From: Okapia johnstoni
Lineage: Eukaryota > Chordata > Mammalia > Artiodactyla > Giraffidae
Reading direction: 5' to 3'
NCBI GenBank assembly: GCA_024291935.2
Contig: CM044315.1
Location: forward strand, 53,418,385-53,482,384
DNA length: 64,000 bases
Part shown: one piece after another, positions 12,077 through 24,290 of the stretch
How the letters are laid out: every line of letters begins with the position of its first letter
Numbering within the stretch: the stretch's first letter is position 1
Made by a program: the position numbers and the translations under genes
The notes under the pieces: generated by a model
The model's database searches: none
The model's input: the letters and a program-made list of their open reading frames with translations, nothing else
Told to the model about the DNA's origin: nothing

Positions 12077-14523
12077 AAGACAAATATCATTTGCGTTTTC
12101 TCTTTTGCTTTAGATATACTAATTTGATTATTAAAATTTGTACAAATTATCATATATTATCTACCACCATATATCCCATTTAACAATTATTTATTTGATT
12201 GACTAAAAACTTTTACTTTGCATATACTGTAATAATGTGTGAAATTATTCAATTCTCAAGTACTTATTTATCCACAATTCAATAATTTTAAAATTATATT
12301 TCTTTATTTTTTAAATTTACCTTCTCTGTTTTATAAAATAGCTGAGCAATTTAAAAAAAAATCTTTATGATGTTTTCGTGTCTCTTTATACTTTAAAGAG
12401 TGGAGCCTAAGGGAATCTTAGTCAAGTAAAAGATTACAAGGAGGTTTTTTTGTGATACAGTTAACATGGTAGCACATTGTAATCTGGCCAGGCAGAATTT
12501 CTTTGTCATTATTGGAATGGTATCTCCTTGTTTTAAAAATTGCTTCCCACCTCAAGCTAGCAGCTAGCAATATTTTCTGAATGGTAGTGGCCATGAGTTT
12601 ATAAAATCTCAGCCATGTATTCTTAGGGGCTTTCTAAGACGTTAGGGTCTAACCTAGGTGGTCAGGCATAGCAGTTAATCATTTTTGACCATAAAAATTA
12701 ATTCAGGAGACAGTCATTTGAACCAAAGGTGTTTTGTTTTGTTGTTTGGTTTTTTTTTACTATGGGATTTTATCTTTTCAGCCTGATTCTTGGGAGTAAA
12801 AGTCCTTTTGCTTTTTAGTAATTAAATGAAAGATATGAGCCCAAAGCTTCACTGGCTCCAAATTTAAAGAAAAATCTCTGTTTTGAGATTTCTTGTTTAA
12901 GAGAATGATGAAAAGGAGAGAAAGTAGACAGAAAGTGCCTGGTCTCTAATTTAGTCAACTCTGTATCATTTCCTTTCCTAATCATATAAACTCTTTACTT
13001 CTAAAGTAGTTCAATTTGAATTCATGACACTGGAAATTGAAAAAGTTCCTAATAAGATAGTAGTTAACCAAGCAGGAATATCATTTATTAACTCATACCT
13101 AATCACAAGTTAATGTGATAGTTGTCGTCCGCGAGACACACATTCAGAAATTACCCATAGTCCTCCTTTCCCTCTTGCTACCTGTCTCCCAAGATAACAG
13201 CACTAAAGATTGAAAACAGTGGGAAGAGTACTTCCCAAATTAAAGGATATGTTTTATTCAACACACAGAGTGCTGCTGCCAGGTTCATAAGTATTTATTT
13301 AGATGCCAAGGATGGACATCACGCCTTGCTACAATATGTATTTCAAGCTTTCAAGAAGTCAGACTTGGTAAAGAAGAGGCAATTGCTTAGAAGAATGGAA
13401 GGGGTGGAAGAAAGGACAATTGCTTAGAGAAGAGTGTGGCAATGAAAGAAAACAGAGTAGGAAACTCTTCTTGAACTGTTGCAGGTACAGGAAAAAAATA
13501 ACACCTAAAGGAAATTTGGAGTGCTTCAGCCTCTCCAGTATTCACTAGGTGTGCTATTGGACTAATGATTTAGGAAATCCGGTGTCATAGATGTAGCAGA
13601 ATCACTGGTTTTCCAACTCCTGATGGCAATCTGTGTATATGTATATTGGTACTCTCTCACTTGTTTTTATGAATATATTATTATTAATTAATATAAGTAA
13701 GATTTTGTTTGACCCATTGTTTTCCTCTACCTAACCAATGTATGTTCTGTATAACAAATTATGCTTCACCACAAAACTTTTCTGAACGAGAGTGACCTTT
13801 CTAATTAAAAGTTTTAATGCTGCATTCCATATAATAGTTGGATACAACTGTTGTTGATGTTTTGCTATTCCTCTTTTCAGTACTTTTAGTTGTTAATGGT
13901 TATTTCCCAGCAGGTATTGTTCTGATAAATCATTGTTTAATATAATACCAATAGTAATGAATCTAGTATGGACTGTGTCGGAGCTTATAACTCCTGTTCC
14001 AACAATTCTATGGAAGAGAAAATGGTTGTATTTAGTTAACCTCAAAAAAATTACTGAGTGTTAGACTTTAAAAACAGAGAAAAAAACATTTTATTTATTT
14101 TTAACTGGAGACTTATTAATGTGCCATAAGCAAATGATGTTTTAATTTAAAAACCTTCCTTTTCTCTATAAGATATTCAGTGTTATATCTACTAGTCTAA
14201 CCATTGCACTAGTTAAAAATCCCAAATAGATGCACTTTATTTGTTTCCTCCTACCTTGATTATCTTTCTGTTATGGAAAAAGAAGTGAAAAAAAATGGAG
14301 GAAATAGCAAAAGAAGAATAGAGAGCTGTGAATGTAAATATTTGAGACGCTGATAATCTAGACAATTGTAAACATTAGGAACTGTACAGAAAAAAAAAGT
14401 GTAAAGCAAAGAAACTATTTAAATAGCACCGATTTCATGAGATTTTCAGTTTGAGTTTGAAGTATTTATAGGAGTGAAATGATAAACATTTGGAAATTGA
14501 AAAGGACTGAATGTCATTTAAAG
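12077..14523. other. Unassigned DNA
   Basis: Low-GC sequence. A small CpG-containing spot lies near 13127 ('gtcgtccgcgag'), and 'caattgcttaga' occurs twice at 13379 and 13419. No gene or repeat family recognised. Confidence 0.5.
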
Positions 14524-14675
14524 GGGCTTCCCTTGTAGCTCAGCTGGTAAAGAATTCACCTACAATGCGGGAAACCTAGGTTCAGTCCCTGGGTTGGGAA
14601 AATCCACTGAAGGAGGGCATGGCAACCCATTCGAATATTGTTGCCTGGAGAATCCCCAGAGGAGCCTGGTGGGCA
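14524..14675 (+). mobile_element. Bov-tA SINE, 3'-truncated
   Basis: 'ggggcttcccttgtagctcagctggtaaagaattc' is the intact tRNA-derived head. The element continues to 'gaggagcctggtgggc' and then breaks off without the 3' tail, so it lost its end by deletion. Confidence 0.9.
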
Positions 14676-15844
14676 CACAAAATACAAAATGGAATATTGG
14701 GGAAATACCAGAGTTGATTTCAGATGTTTGTGAGACAGCCTTTCAGAAAGCTGGTCTTAAGAGTGAGAACAGTAGATGGAGCCAATATGCAGGGATGACA
14801 AACAGAAGCATTACTTGACCTCAGACCACTCAAGGATATTCCTGCTTCTATCACACTCACAAAAAGAAGAGTTTTCAAGTCAACGAGTTATGTGCTGAAT
14901 GTAAGCTGCATTCTTTTAGAAATGCATTAGGTCTTCTAGAGGGTCATTTGGCCTCTCAGGGCAGCAGTTCAACATAAAATAAGCTGCAGCTTGAAGGAAA
15001 TAATAGGCTCCATGCCAGTCTCCAGGGACACTTAATTCTGTGGTCTGCACCCTTGCCAAACCTGATGGATGCCTACCTTCACATCTTCCCTGTGGTTTTC
15101 AAAATTTTAAATGGTATCATCTTGACTTAATTTTTTTAATGTATTTATCTGAAGATTTATGTAAGTTAGAATTGCTTTACAGTCCTCATGTATTTAGTCC
15201 TGTGGTATATCTGAATGCCAAGCGTAAACCTGTACTTACAAGAAACTGCTGTCTATAATGTATTGTCATTCTGTTTTTGCAGCTGTTCATTTCCCATTTT
15301 CTCATAGAAAACATGACCCATGATGCAGTAATCAAACAACACACTTTATTTCTATTTTCTTATGTTAATAATTGAAAAAAAGGAAACATATATGTGTGCA
15401 TATTTGACCCAAGGAGAATAGTGTATCATCTGCCTTGACATCATTTCAGAGGACAAAATTCATGTCTCAGAGTTTTGACTTGGCTTTTATAACGAGACAC
15501 TTTCAGGTAACGTACTAAATCAAAGTGGTTCAACTGTACTCCAAGCCTAGCTTAGCTATTAAATTGTTCTAACACAACATTCTCAAATCTTGGTTCAGAT
15601 TATATGTTGTTCACATTTCTAACTTGACTATTTTCAGTAGATCCTTTCTAATCATATTTGTGTGTTTATGGTCTAGGGCATGGTAGAAAGAAAGCAGATC
15701 AAAGAAAAATAAGCATAAAATAATAGCAAGAATTCTTTTAAAACATATGGTTATTAACCAAAGGCTTTACTGCAAATGCTTAAGTTCCTGTCAGAGGTTA
15801 GCTGTATAAGAGTGTAAAAAAGAAAAAGGTCTGCTCTCTTGAAG
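14676..15844. other. Unassigned DNA
   Basis: Slightly higher GC than neighbours around 14.7-15.1 kb. Frames at 14594-14818 (which starts inside the SINE) and 15040-15258 show no recognisable domain. Confidence 0.45.
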
Positions 15845-15985
15845 GCAAGGTTAGGATCTAGGCCCCATTGCTTATCAAAAAGCTGACCTTAGGCAGGTTG
15901 TGTATGCTGACTTTCCTTATATGGAAAGCAGGAAGAATATTAGTATCTGCTACAAGGATAAACTGACAATTTAATGACTATGCAA
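15845..15985 (+). mobile_element. MIR SINE
   Basis: 'gaccttaggcaggttgtgtatgctgactttccttatatggaaagc..aatattagtatctgctac' follows the sense MIR order ('gaccttgggcaagtt..cctcagtttcctcat..aatgggaataat..'). Confidence 0.6.
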
Positions 15986-16343
15986 TATATGTAATCATCT
16001 TACTCTGCTTATTATAAAATAAATATAATCCAGGAAACTAGTAGCATCGGATGGCACCATTATAGAGTACTGATGAATTAGTGTATTACAACATTTGTGG
16101 TGACTTTCACAATGTTTTTCTCATCCTTTTCCCAAGAAAAAGCTGGCTTTTATAAAATTTTATTATATGGTTTTATTTCAGGAAGGCATAATAAATGAGA
16201 GATAATATAAATCTGTATTTCCTAAACACCAGCAATCTGTAACATTACTCAGAAAATTGTCTAGGACATAGCTTTCCCATCTTAACAGAAACTATCTCTC
16301 TCAAAAATATGAAATTTTCACTAATGATATTTTAATTAAATAT
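15986..16343. other. Unassigned DNA
   Basis: No supported feature. Confidence 0.5.
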
Positions 16344-16357
16344 GGTATACTTTGTTG

Positions 16358-16521
16358 TTGCTGTTCAGTTACTGAGTCATGTCTGACTCTTTGAAAACCC
16401 ATGGACTGCAGCACTCCAGGCTTCTCTGTCCTCCACTCTCTCTCAAAGTTTGTTCAAATTCACTTCCATTGAGTCAGTGATGCTATCTAGCCATCTCATC
16501 CTCTGCTGCCTCTTCTCCTTT
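16358..16521 (-). mobile_element. BovB LINE 3' end, heavily truncated
   Basis: Antisense BovB tail 'gctgttcagttactgagtcatgtctgactcttt' through 'ccatctcatcctctgctgcctcttctcc'. Only about 165 bp remain. Possible short target repeats (g-g/a-tatactt) lie near 16344-16352 and 16523-16531. Confidence 0.85.
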
Positions 16522-16531
16522 TGATATACTT

Positions 16532-17978
16532 AGGTATACATTGTTGCAATTACTTTTTAATGTTGCCATCAAGAAAGCAGACCTTTTTCTTTTTATATTA
16601 TTGTATTCCTAAGGCTCAGACATTGTTTATAGTATTATACATACAGATTTATAAGAATTGGTTTTTGAATGAAGTGGCATTTAAGTGGTTCTAGATTTTG
16701 CAGTCTGCATGAGGTCATGTAATGAAATCAGGATGACTCTTATACCCAAATTGTTAGTATTTAAGTCTCCTTGGTATAAATATTTCCACATGACTCCTGG
16801 TCATTTCTGATACATCCTGGAGCTTCTTTCATGTGCTTCTAAGAACAAATCTCATGTTCTACTCTAACTTCCCATTGTCTTGGTTTACTGCTGTCTTTGC
16901 TCCCCGTGTTACATAAGATGTCGTTGCTGGGTACAACAGTTTTCACTGATGGTGGTAGCTCTTGGTTTGGTGCAGTGGAGCAGTGTCCTTTGTTTCTCTG
17001 TCATTTCCTCATGCATTCAATTAATATATAGCTTAATTTGACTGAATTGAATAATTTAAAGCTGGCTATGACTATTAACTTTTCAATAATTTTTGATAGC
17101 ACAACTAAGCTTAAACTGTAATTTTTAACACTAGTTGAGGGAACATACAGGACATGCAGAGAAAGTAGAAAACAGAGAGAGGCATAATACCTGGCCTGCA
17201 TATAGGCCTGAGTTTCACAGCAGCTATAATATGGACATTTGGGGTTGGATGTTCTTTAACAAGTAGCTGCCGTATGCCTTGTAGGATATTTGGTAGTATA
17301 CATTACCTAGAAGCCAGTAGCATCGTTCCAAGCCATAGCAATCAAAAATATTTCTGGACAATGCTAAATGCTCCTGGGGAGCAAAAATTCTGATTGAGAT
17401 CCATTTATCTGGGGACAAGGACAAGCTTACTTCTATCCCTAGAAATATTTCAAGCCATCACATACCTAAGAATTTAAACCCAAACTTCCACAAAGATTGT
17501 TAGAGAGGTCCATCCTCAAACCAATCTGAGAGCCACAACTTAATATCTTTTCTGCTATTGCAGAGATGGCCTCTTCACAAAGCATGGATCCAAGTCCATG
17601 ATTTTTCAAAATCTGTCGCAGACTATGGTGAAGAAATTCTCAGGGCTTCAGGTCTCTTTGGCAGTAATTCTTTTTATCCAAACCCTGGAGTTCCTGAAAC
17701 AACTGCTCAAGGTATAACAACTTAGGACTTAGTAAGTGTGGAATAAAAGTATCCACCTAATTGAACAGTGCTAAGCACAGTAATTCTCTTCTTCTTTCAC
17801 AAAATTCAATCTGCCATGAAACATGAGTAGATTCTTGTTATGGAGGTACTTAAATAATAGTTTCAGTGTCACGTTTTTATATATTTCCCTAAGTACCAAA
17901 GGACGGATGACAAATAGAAAAATCCAACTCTTAGCCTTATTTTCACACTTCTATATGGCATTGTTCTACCTTCATGTA
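16532..17978. other. Unassigned DNA
   Basis: No confident repeat. Two - strand frames of 66 codons at 17001-17201 and 17224-17424 show no known motif. Confidence 0.5.
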
Positions 17979-18110
17979 GGAGAGATCCCCTAGAGTAGGA
18001 AATGGCAACCCTCTCCAGTATTCTTGCCTGGAATATTCTATGGACAGAGGAGCCTGGCAGGCCATAGTCCATGAGGTTGCAAAGAGCTGGACAAGACTGA
18101 GCACACATGC
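17979..18110 (+). mobile_element. Bov-tA SINE, 5'-truncated
   Basis: Begins mid-element at 'agatcccctagagtaggaaatgg' and runs to 'gctggacaagactgagca'. The tRNA-derived head is missing. Confidence 0.85.
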
Positions 18111-20840
18111 AATTCGTATAGTCTTAAATTCTAGCCTCAAAAAGAATGTTTTGTTAACGCACTTTTTAACATTCTGAGGATGCTCCATTTTACAAAATGC
18201 TTTCTAATGACCTTTCTGGAAAAATAACACAAGTGAAATCTCTTTGTTAATGTTTTCAGTGAGATGACATTATCATAATATAATATATGTATTTATTATT
18301 GGAATTGAGTTTATTTTAAAGTTCCAAATTTAGATTTTAATGTTTGGACTATTTGACTTATTTCTTCTTTTTCTCTGGCACTTCTGCTATTGAAACCAAT
18401 CTTTTTATTTGAAAATATTTTCATATTGAGTCATATAAAAAGTAAAATCCCTGCAATGTAATATTATTTTTTAAAAGTTATATTTCATATAATTGTATAT
18501 TGGATTGATAAGAGGAAGGAGAACTTTTGAAACTATTGAGATATTTTTAGTCTTTTTAAAGTTTAATTTGCCTGTTCACCTGGGCACTTTAGGGAATTTA
18601 GAAGTATTTTGATATAATATTCCAGTGAGAAGAGTCATCACCAAACGGCCTGTTCTTTTAGTGCTTATATTGTTCACGCATCAACACCTGCTTCTTCAGA
18701 GATGGTAGCAGCTGTTTGAGTTGGAAAAAGGAATGAAACCTTGATAGTTTCACACTCAGTACTGCTATATAATGAGCTCAGCCATCTTCTGAAAATCCAC
18801 TTATATTTTGGAGGAAAGTGAGACATTGCTTGCAGAAACTTTGTTTATTCATTCATAAATGAATTTTATAAACATATGATATTAAATATATATTTAATGA
18901 ACAAATTGTATAAAACCTATTTAATTTAACCAAGAATACACATTATCATGGTGTCAAAGAGGCAGGAAATTCATTTTGAGTCATAATATGCCTTGGTTTT
19001 ATGTTGGTTTATAATATGCATATAGTTTGTGAATTTATGATTTGTATTCAATGGGTAAATTAATTTAATATATGAAACATAAAGCTCCACATGTTCTTCT
19101 GTCCATAAGATTTGTGTGTTTGCCTGTCTATGTCTTTCTGACACAGTCTTTCAGACAGTATATCATTTAAATATGAATCATAATGTCCCCTTAAAATATC
19201 CAGTAGTGCTTAGAAAATAATCATAGCATTTAATAATAGATTATATTCAAATGAGATGTATGACATCAGACACAAACAGAATATTGAAATATGTAATGCC
19301 TAAGCAAAACTGCATTCCTCTGTGTTTTTTAAATTTATAGAGACAGAAGTAGTTAGTTTGTGGAGAATGGGTATGTGACACTACTTGCAGTATTTAACAT
19401 TTGAAGTTAGCCAGCAGTTGTCCTTCTTACTGAAGTCCTGTAATACTTTAAACTTGAAGCTGTCCTTGAAGACCAGGGGGAGGTTTTGTGCAGAACTCGG
19501 TGACCCATTTACTTTACGAATTTGAACCCAATATTGCACCTGTGCTCTGCAGTTCTTGTTTTACCTCTGAGTGATATTCAAGGTGTTGTGTTTAATCAAC
19601 CAAAACCTATATGGTTTGGCCCATCATTTTCGTAGAGATAAGAGTTTCTTCTCACTTGTGAAGGATAGAGGTTACAGAAAAGTGAGGAGACTGTTGGAAA
19701 GACAATTTGTAACCATAAATACTCTGATTCTCTGCTGGAAATAAAAGTTTACAGCTGAGAATATAACCTAAGTAGATTTTTAAACCAAAGTATCAAAATT
19801 GGAATGGCAATAGACATCTACTAGGACTGAGGAAAATGCTGTCTAACCTTTAGTAGACATTTAGGATCTATTATACTAATTTCACATTATCTAGCCAAAG
19901 GACTCACCAGCTGCAGCATCGGCAGATGTATTATTCAGCGTCTTAAGGACCTTACACCTGTGTTTGATTTCATTTCAGCTTTAGTTTAACATCTTGAATT
20001 AGATCCTCTAAGGTATCTTCATTATCAACTGAAGTTTTAGACAATTTATACCACAGAGTATTTATGATAAAACACACACCGAGCAACATCTCATTTCAAT
20101 TCTGGTCATTATATTTTTAAATGCAACCAAATTAATGACCTTAGGAAACTTGATCAACCAGTGTATACTGTTGATCACAGTTTTTATTATTCATTTTGAT
20201 ATGATAGCTCAGCTTACTACACAAATCTGAAATGTAGAGATCTAGAAAAAAGGCCTCATTGTTATTTCTGTGAGACAGTTCTGTTTCATTCTATCTGATT
20301 TAAAATTGGATCCAAAATTTTAGAAGTGGGTGCATCATGCAGGGGCAAAGAGAGAAAGGGGGAAGAGAAGAAGCAGGGGTCACTGAGTGTGCTGTACATA
20401 GCTGGTGAGGGAGTACGACCACTGTACCATAGTACAGGCAGTAAACCATCCTTAGGCACTAACATTTTCTAGCCCAGTAGCAAGGTGCTACCTGGCCTGA
20501 CCCTTAGGGCAGCCAGGCAAGTACTACACCCCCATTTGAGAGCTCCACTAAAGGGTACAATTTCCACAGAATATCCTGGTTCCTGTACTACATCATCTAA
20601 TACACTTTACATCCTGCCAATATTACAGAGTATTATATTCATAGAATATTTCCTCAGGATGTCTTTTGACCTTGAGCCGACACCTCAAAGACTTTAAGTG
20701 CCCATCTTTCACAGATGACAGCTTATTCTCTCTCTCAGATGGCAAAGAATGCCTGGCTCGAGCATAGAGCTTTTCATATGGGCCTCAGAAGGACCATTCC
20801 AGAATTTCTAATCCCTTCCAAGGCTAATCTTCACATGTCC
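18111..20840. other. Unassigned DNA
   Basis: Long stretch without a recognised repeat or gene. The part from 20330 on is less AT-rich and leads into the T-run. Open frames at 20485-20697 and 20715-20915 have no recognised domain. Confidence 0.5.
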
Positions 20841-20864
20841 TTTTTTTTTTTTTTTTTTTTTTTT
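20841..20864. repeat. Poly(T) run of 24
   Basis: An uninterrupted run of 24 T, followed by the 12-bp palindrome gcctatataggc. On the - strand it would be a poly(A) tail, but the sequence that would be its body (to the right) is not a family I recognise. Confidence 0.9.
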
Positions 20865-21700
20865 GCCTATATAGGCCTACATTCTGGTTTGGGGAGCCTT
20901 TGCTCTATCTTCTAGGACTTCCATGAATCACATGGTGAAAACGCAGGAGATATGCTGAAGCAAATACTGCCAGATGTTTTTTCTGACAATGGCTATTTTC
21001 TGTACACTTGGACAGATCATCGTGTGTGTAGCTTTGTTTAAGGAGATATGTGGCAATGATAACTTTATTTATCAGGTTGCCTTCTGTTCTTGGTCTGTAA
21101 GAAGAATGGAAAAGTCTTCAAAGGGCATCAAGTAGCATGTACTTTAGAGCTGATGAATGACTTCGTACTTAACTCCCACATGATGAGATGATACTGTCTT
21201 GGATTCATAGCAAATGGTAGCTGTGATAGGGCCCCTTAAATTCATTTTGTCAGTGTCCTCATCATGGTAGCTCAGCTGACATGTTCACATCAGATAGAAT
21301 GTTTCACCTAGCTTCCTCAAACTTAATGACTATTGTACCATCTACATGATAAGCACAGTGATTTTACAATCGTGCACCCAGCTCTAAGCACCCAGTTCTA
21401 AAGAGCACCCCAATTAAACTTACATATGTATCTGTGTATAAGAAATATGATCAGAGTCACAACAGGCAAAAACTCTTTGTATTTTGAAAGTGTGAAGCCT
21501 CCAGTATAACATTAAAAAAAGAAAGAAACCACATGTGCTCTGTATTATTTGGAGTAGAACAAGTAATCTGAAAAAGTAGGGAATTTTACATCAAATGAAT
21601 TGCAATAATTTCTTTGTTATCAAAAAATTGAAAAAGCAAGACAATAATAAAAAACAAAATTTTTACGTTAAGAATGAGAAAAGAAAAACATTTTTGTCAT
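20865..21700. other. Unassigned DNA, possible retrocopy body
   Basis: Moderate GC and no recognised repeat. It lies directly upstream (on the - strand) of the poly(A)-like run. There is no AATAAA in the bases next to the run and no long - strand frame. Confidence 0.3.
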
Positions 21701-22393
21701 TGCTGTTGTTGTTCAGTCACTTAGTCATGTCCGACTCTGTGACCTCATGGACTGCAGCAGGCCAGTGTTTCTTGTCCATCACCATCTCCCAGAGGTTATT
21801 CAAACTCATGTCCATTGAGTCGGTGATGCCATCCAACCATCTTATCCTCTGTCATCCCCTTCTCCTCCTGCCTTCAATCTGTCCCAGCATCAGAGTCTTT
21901 TCTAATGAATCAACTCTTTGCATCTGGTGGCCAAAGTATTGGGGCCTCAGCTTTAGCATCAGTCCTTCCAATGAATATTCAGGGTTTATTTCCTCTAGGA
22001 TTGACTGGTTTGATCTCCTTGCAGTCCAAGGGACTCTCAAGAATCTTCTCCAACACCACAGTTCAAAAGCATCAATTCTTTGGAGATCCTACTCTTACAT
22101 CCATGCACGACTACTGGAAAAACCTAGCTTTTACTATTTACCTTTGTCGGCAAAGTAATGTCTCTGCTTTTTAATACACTGTCTAGGTTGGTCTTAGCTT
22201 TTTCCTTCCAAGGAGCAAGTGTCTTTTAATTTCATGGCTACAGTCACCATCTGCAGTGATTTTGGACCCCAAGAAAATAAAGTCTGTGACTGTTTCCATT
22301 GTTTCCCCATCTATTTGTCATGACGTGATGGGACCAGATGCCGTGATCTTAGTTTTTTGAACGTTGAGTTTTAAGCCAGCTTTTTACTATTTG
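21701..22393 (-). mobile_element. BovB LINE 3' part
   Basis: Antisense BovB from the 3' tail ('gttgttcagtcacttagtcatgtccgac') to the segment coding the RT region after the YADD box ('tgaacgttgagttttaagccagctttt'). About 0.69 kb, 5'-truncated and frameshifted. The 187-codon + strand frame at 21595-22158 and the 89-codon one at 21905-22174 are antisense shadows of it. Confidence 0.95.
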
Positions 22394-22452
22394 TGTTTAT
22401 TCGTTTGTGTAACTGTATTCTCCTCCATTTGTTGTAGTCTAGTAATGGTGCT

Positions 22453-22666
22453 GAAGTGAAGTGAAGTGAAGTCGCTCAGTCGTGTCCAACTCTTTGCGAC
22501 TCCATAGACTGTAGCCTACCAGGCTCCTTCATCTATGGATTTTCCAGGCAAGAGTACTGGAGTGGGTTGCCATTTCCTTCTCCAGAGGATCTTCCAGATC
22601 CAGGGATCAAACCCGGGTCTCCCGCATTGGAGGCAGACGCTTTACCGTCTGAGCCACCACGGAAGC
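22453..22666 (-). mobile_element. Bov-tA2 SINE, young
   Basis: Complete antisense SINE from '(gaagt)n-cgctcagtcgtgtcc' to 'gtctgagccaccacggaagc'. It is flanked by a perfect 14-bp direct repeat ctagtaatggtgct (22439-22452 and 22667-22680). Close agreement with the family consensus and the intact repeat suggest a recent insertion. Confidence 0.97.
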
Positions 22667-22680
22667 CTAGTAATGGTGCT

Positions 22681-23331
22681 AACTGGTTTATATTGGATAG
22701 AATTTATGAAGTGAAGGAGGACCACCCTAGAAACATTGTAGAACCTTAGTAAAAAATGCAAATAAATAAAATATTATGGTTGTGATGTCAATGACAACAA
22801 AAAAAGCAATACAAATTGAATTTTTGCATTGATTAAAGACATAGTTCCTGTATGTGGCATTTGCCATAGACATTCTATAATGCTATCAAGAAAAATCAGT
22901 TTCTTACTGTAAAAGAGGAAGAATATTTTGCTTACTAGCAAAGTAAATTTAAAACATCAAATAATTTATTTACAAAGATGGTGTTTTTTTCTACTGCTTG
23001 CAAAACAAAATGGTTTTAGTTCTTATTCAAGACCTATGTTAAATAGTTCTTTTAAAACCTTTTAAAAAAGGTACTAGATACTCTTCTTGACTCGTAAGCA
23101 CCAAATTAGTGCTAAATTCTAAAGATTGATTTTTATATAAATTGTAGATTTGCAACAGGATCTGAAATATTATTCAGTCTATACAGTATAAAACATAATA
23201 AAACATGATTGAAAAAGTGAAACTAGAATATATAATATCTGTGAAAGTTTCCAGAACCTTTACTCCTATATTAATTTATCCATTTGTTATAAAATATCTT
23301 CCTCCCAGTTGATTACTGTTCTTTTTATAAG
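22681..23331. other. Unassigned AT-rich DNA
   Basis: No supported feature. Confidence 0.5.
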
Positions 23332-23530
23332 GGTGATTGTTGTTGTTTAGTCGCTAAATCGTATTTAACTCTTTTATGACCCCAGGCTCCTCTGTCCATG
23401 GGATTTCCCAAGCAAGAATACTGGAGTGGATTGCCATTTTCTTCTCCAAGGGATCTTCCTGACCCATTGATTGAATCCACATCTCCTGCACTGATAGGCA
23501 GGTTCTTTATCACTGAGCCATCAGGGAAGC
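23332..23530 (-). mobile_element. Bov-tA type SINE
   Basis: Antisense SINE 'gttgtttagtcgctaaatcgtatttaac' to 'cactgagccatcagggaagc', lacking about 20 bp in the middle of the tail-proximal part. Short possible target repeats ata(a/g)gggt lie on the two sides. Confidence 0.88.
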
Positions 23531-24119
23531 ATAGGGGTAGCAGATATTTTTCAAGTGTTATCATTCAGACAGTTTTCTTACATGTGAACCTCCTACTTCC
23601 TTTATAAACAGGATCACCCTTATGCCTCAAACTAGTGAGCATCCTACAAAGGTCTTTTGTTTGTTTCATTTGCTTTGCTTTGATTGCTTACTTTGGCCTG
23701 GCTTGATTTGGTTATCTTGGTTTATTTTGGGGAGGATGTGAAAATAACCTTGCAGGAATAAAATATAGCAAAAGTTATAAGATATGTTTAGGCAAGGATT
23801 GTGCATGTGTCAATGACAGTTGACATGTAGTTTTGGCATGAAGCTGGCATCTGCAATGTATTTGTAAATGACATTAGTTTTTGTATCCCCATTCAATTTT
23901 TTTTGTCCCTATGAGAACTTTTTAGTTAAGTATTCAATGTATAGCAAAATGGGCACGCATACCTAGTAGACGTGAAATGTGAAATGGAGAAGTATCCTAA
24001 GCGTATTTCCCAATTTTGCTCCCTATTTCTTGGGTAAATAAAATGTGACACTTCATTTACACCTGCTTCCTCACTTTTGCTACATCTTCACTGTCAATTT
24101 AATTTTTTATGTTTCCTCT
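23531..24119. other. Unassigned DNA
   Basis: No supported feature. Confidence 0.5.
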
Positions 24120-24290
24120 TAATAGCTTACCCACTATTGAACATTTTCTGTGTATCAGGCACTGATGTTATATTACTTCCATGATCTTATATATTATCTG
24201 AGAAGTACTTAATATTCCCATTTTACAGATGAGAAAACTGAGGCTTAGGTTAAACAGTCTGTCCAAGTTCTATGCCCTTACTTCAGCACA
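24120..24290 (-). mobile_element. MIR SINE
   Basis: Clear antisense MIR: 'ctgtgtatcaggcactgatg', 'tattcccattttacagatga', 'gaaaactgaggcttaggtta' and 'gtccaagttc'. Confidence 0.78.

Noticed and set aside
14524..14675. tRNA-like sequence (also in the other Bov-tA copies)
   Set aside because: The similarity to tRNA comes from the SINE head (internal promoter boxes). There is no complete cloverleaf with a proper acceptor stem, and the copy is fused to SINE body sequence.
21595..22158. 187-codon + strand frame
   Set aside because: Most of it is the antisense of a - strand BovB; the same antisense peptide (SFSISPSNE.., [12 protein letters not shown]) recurs at every - strand BovB copy in the window.
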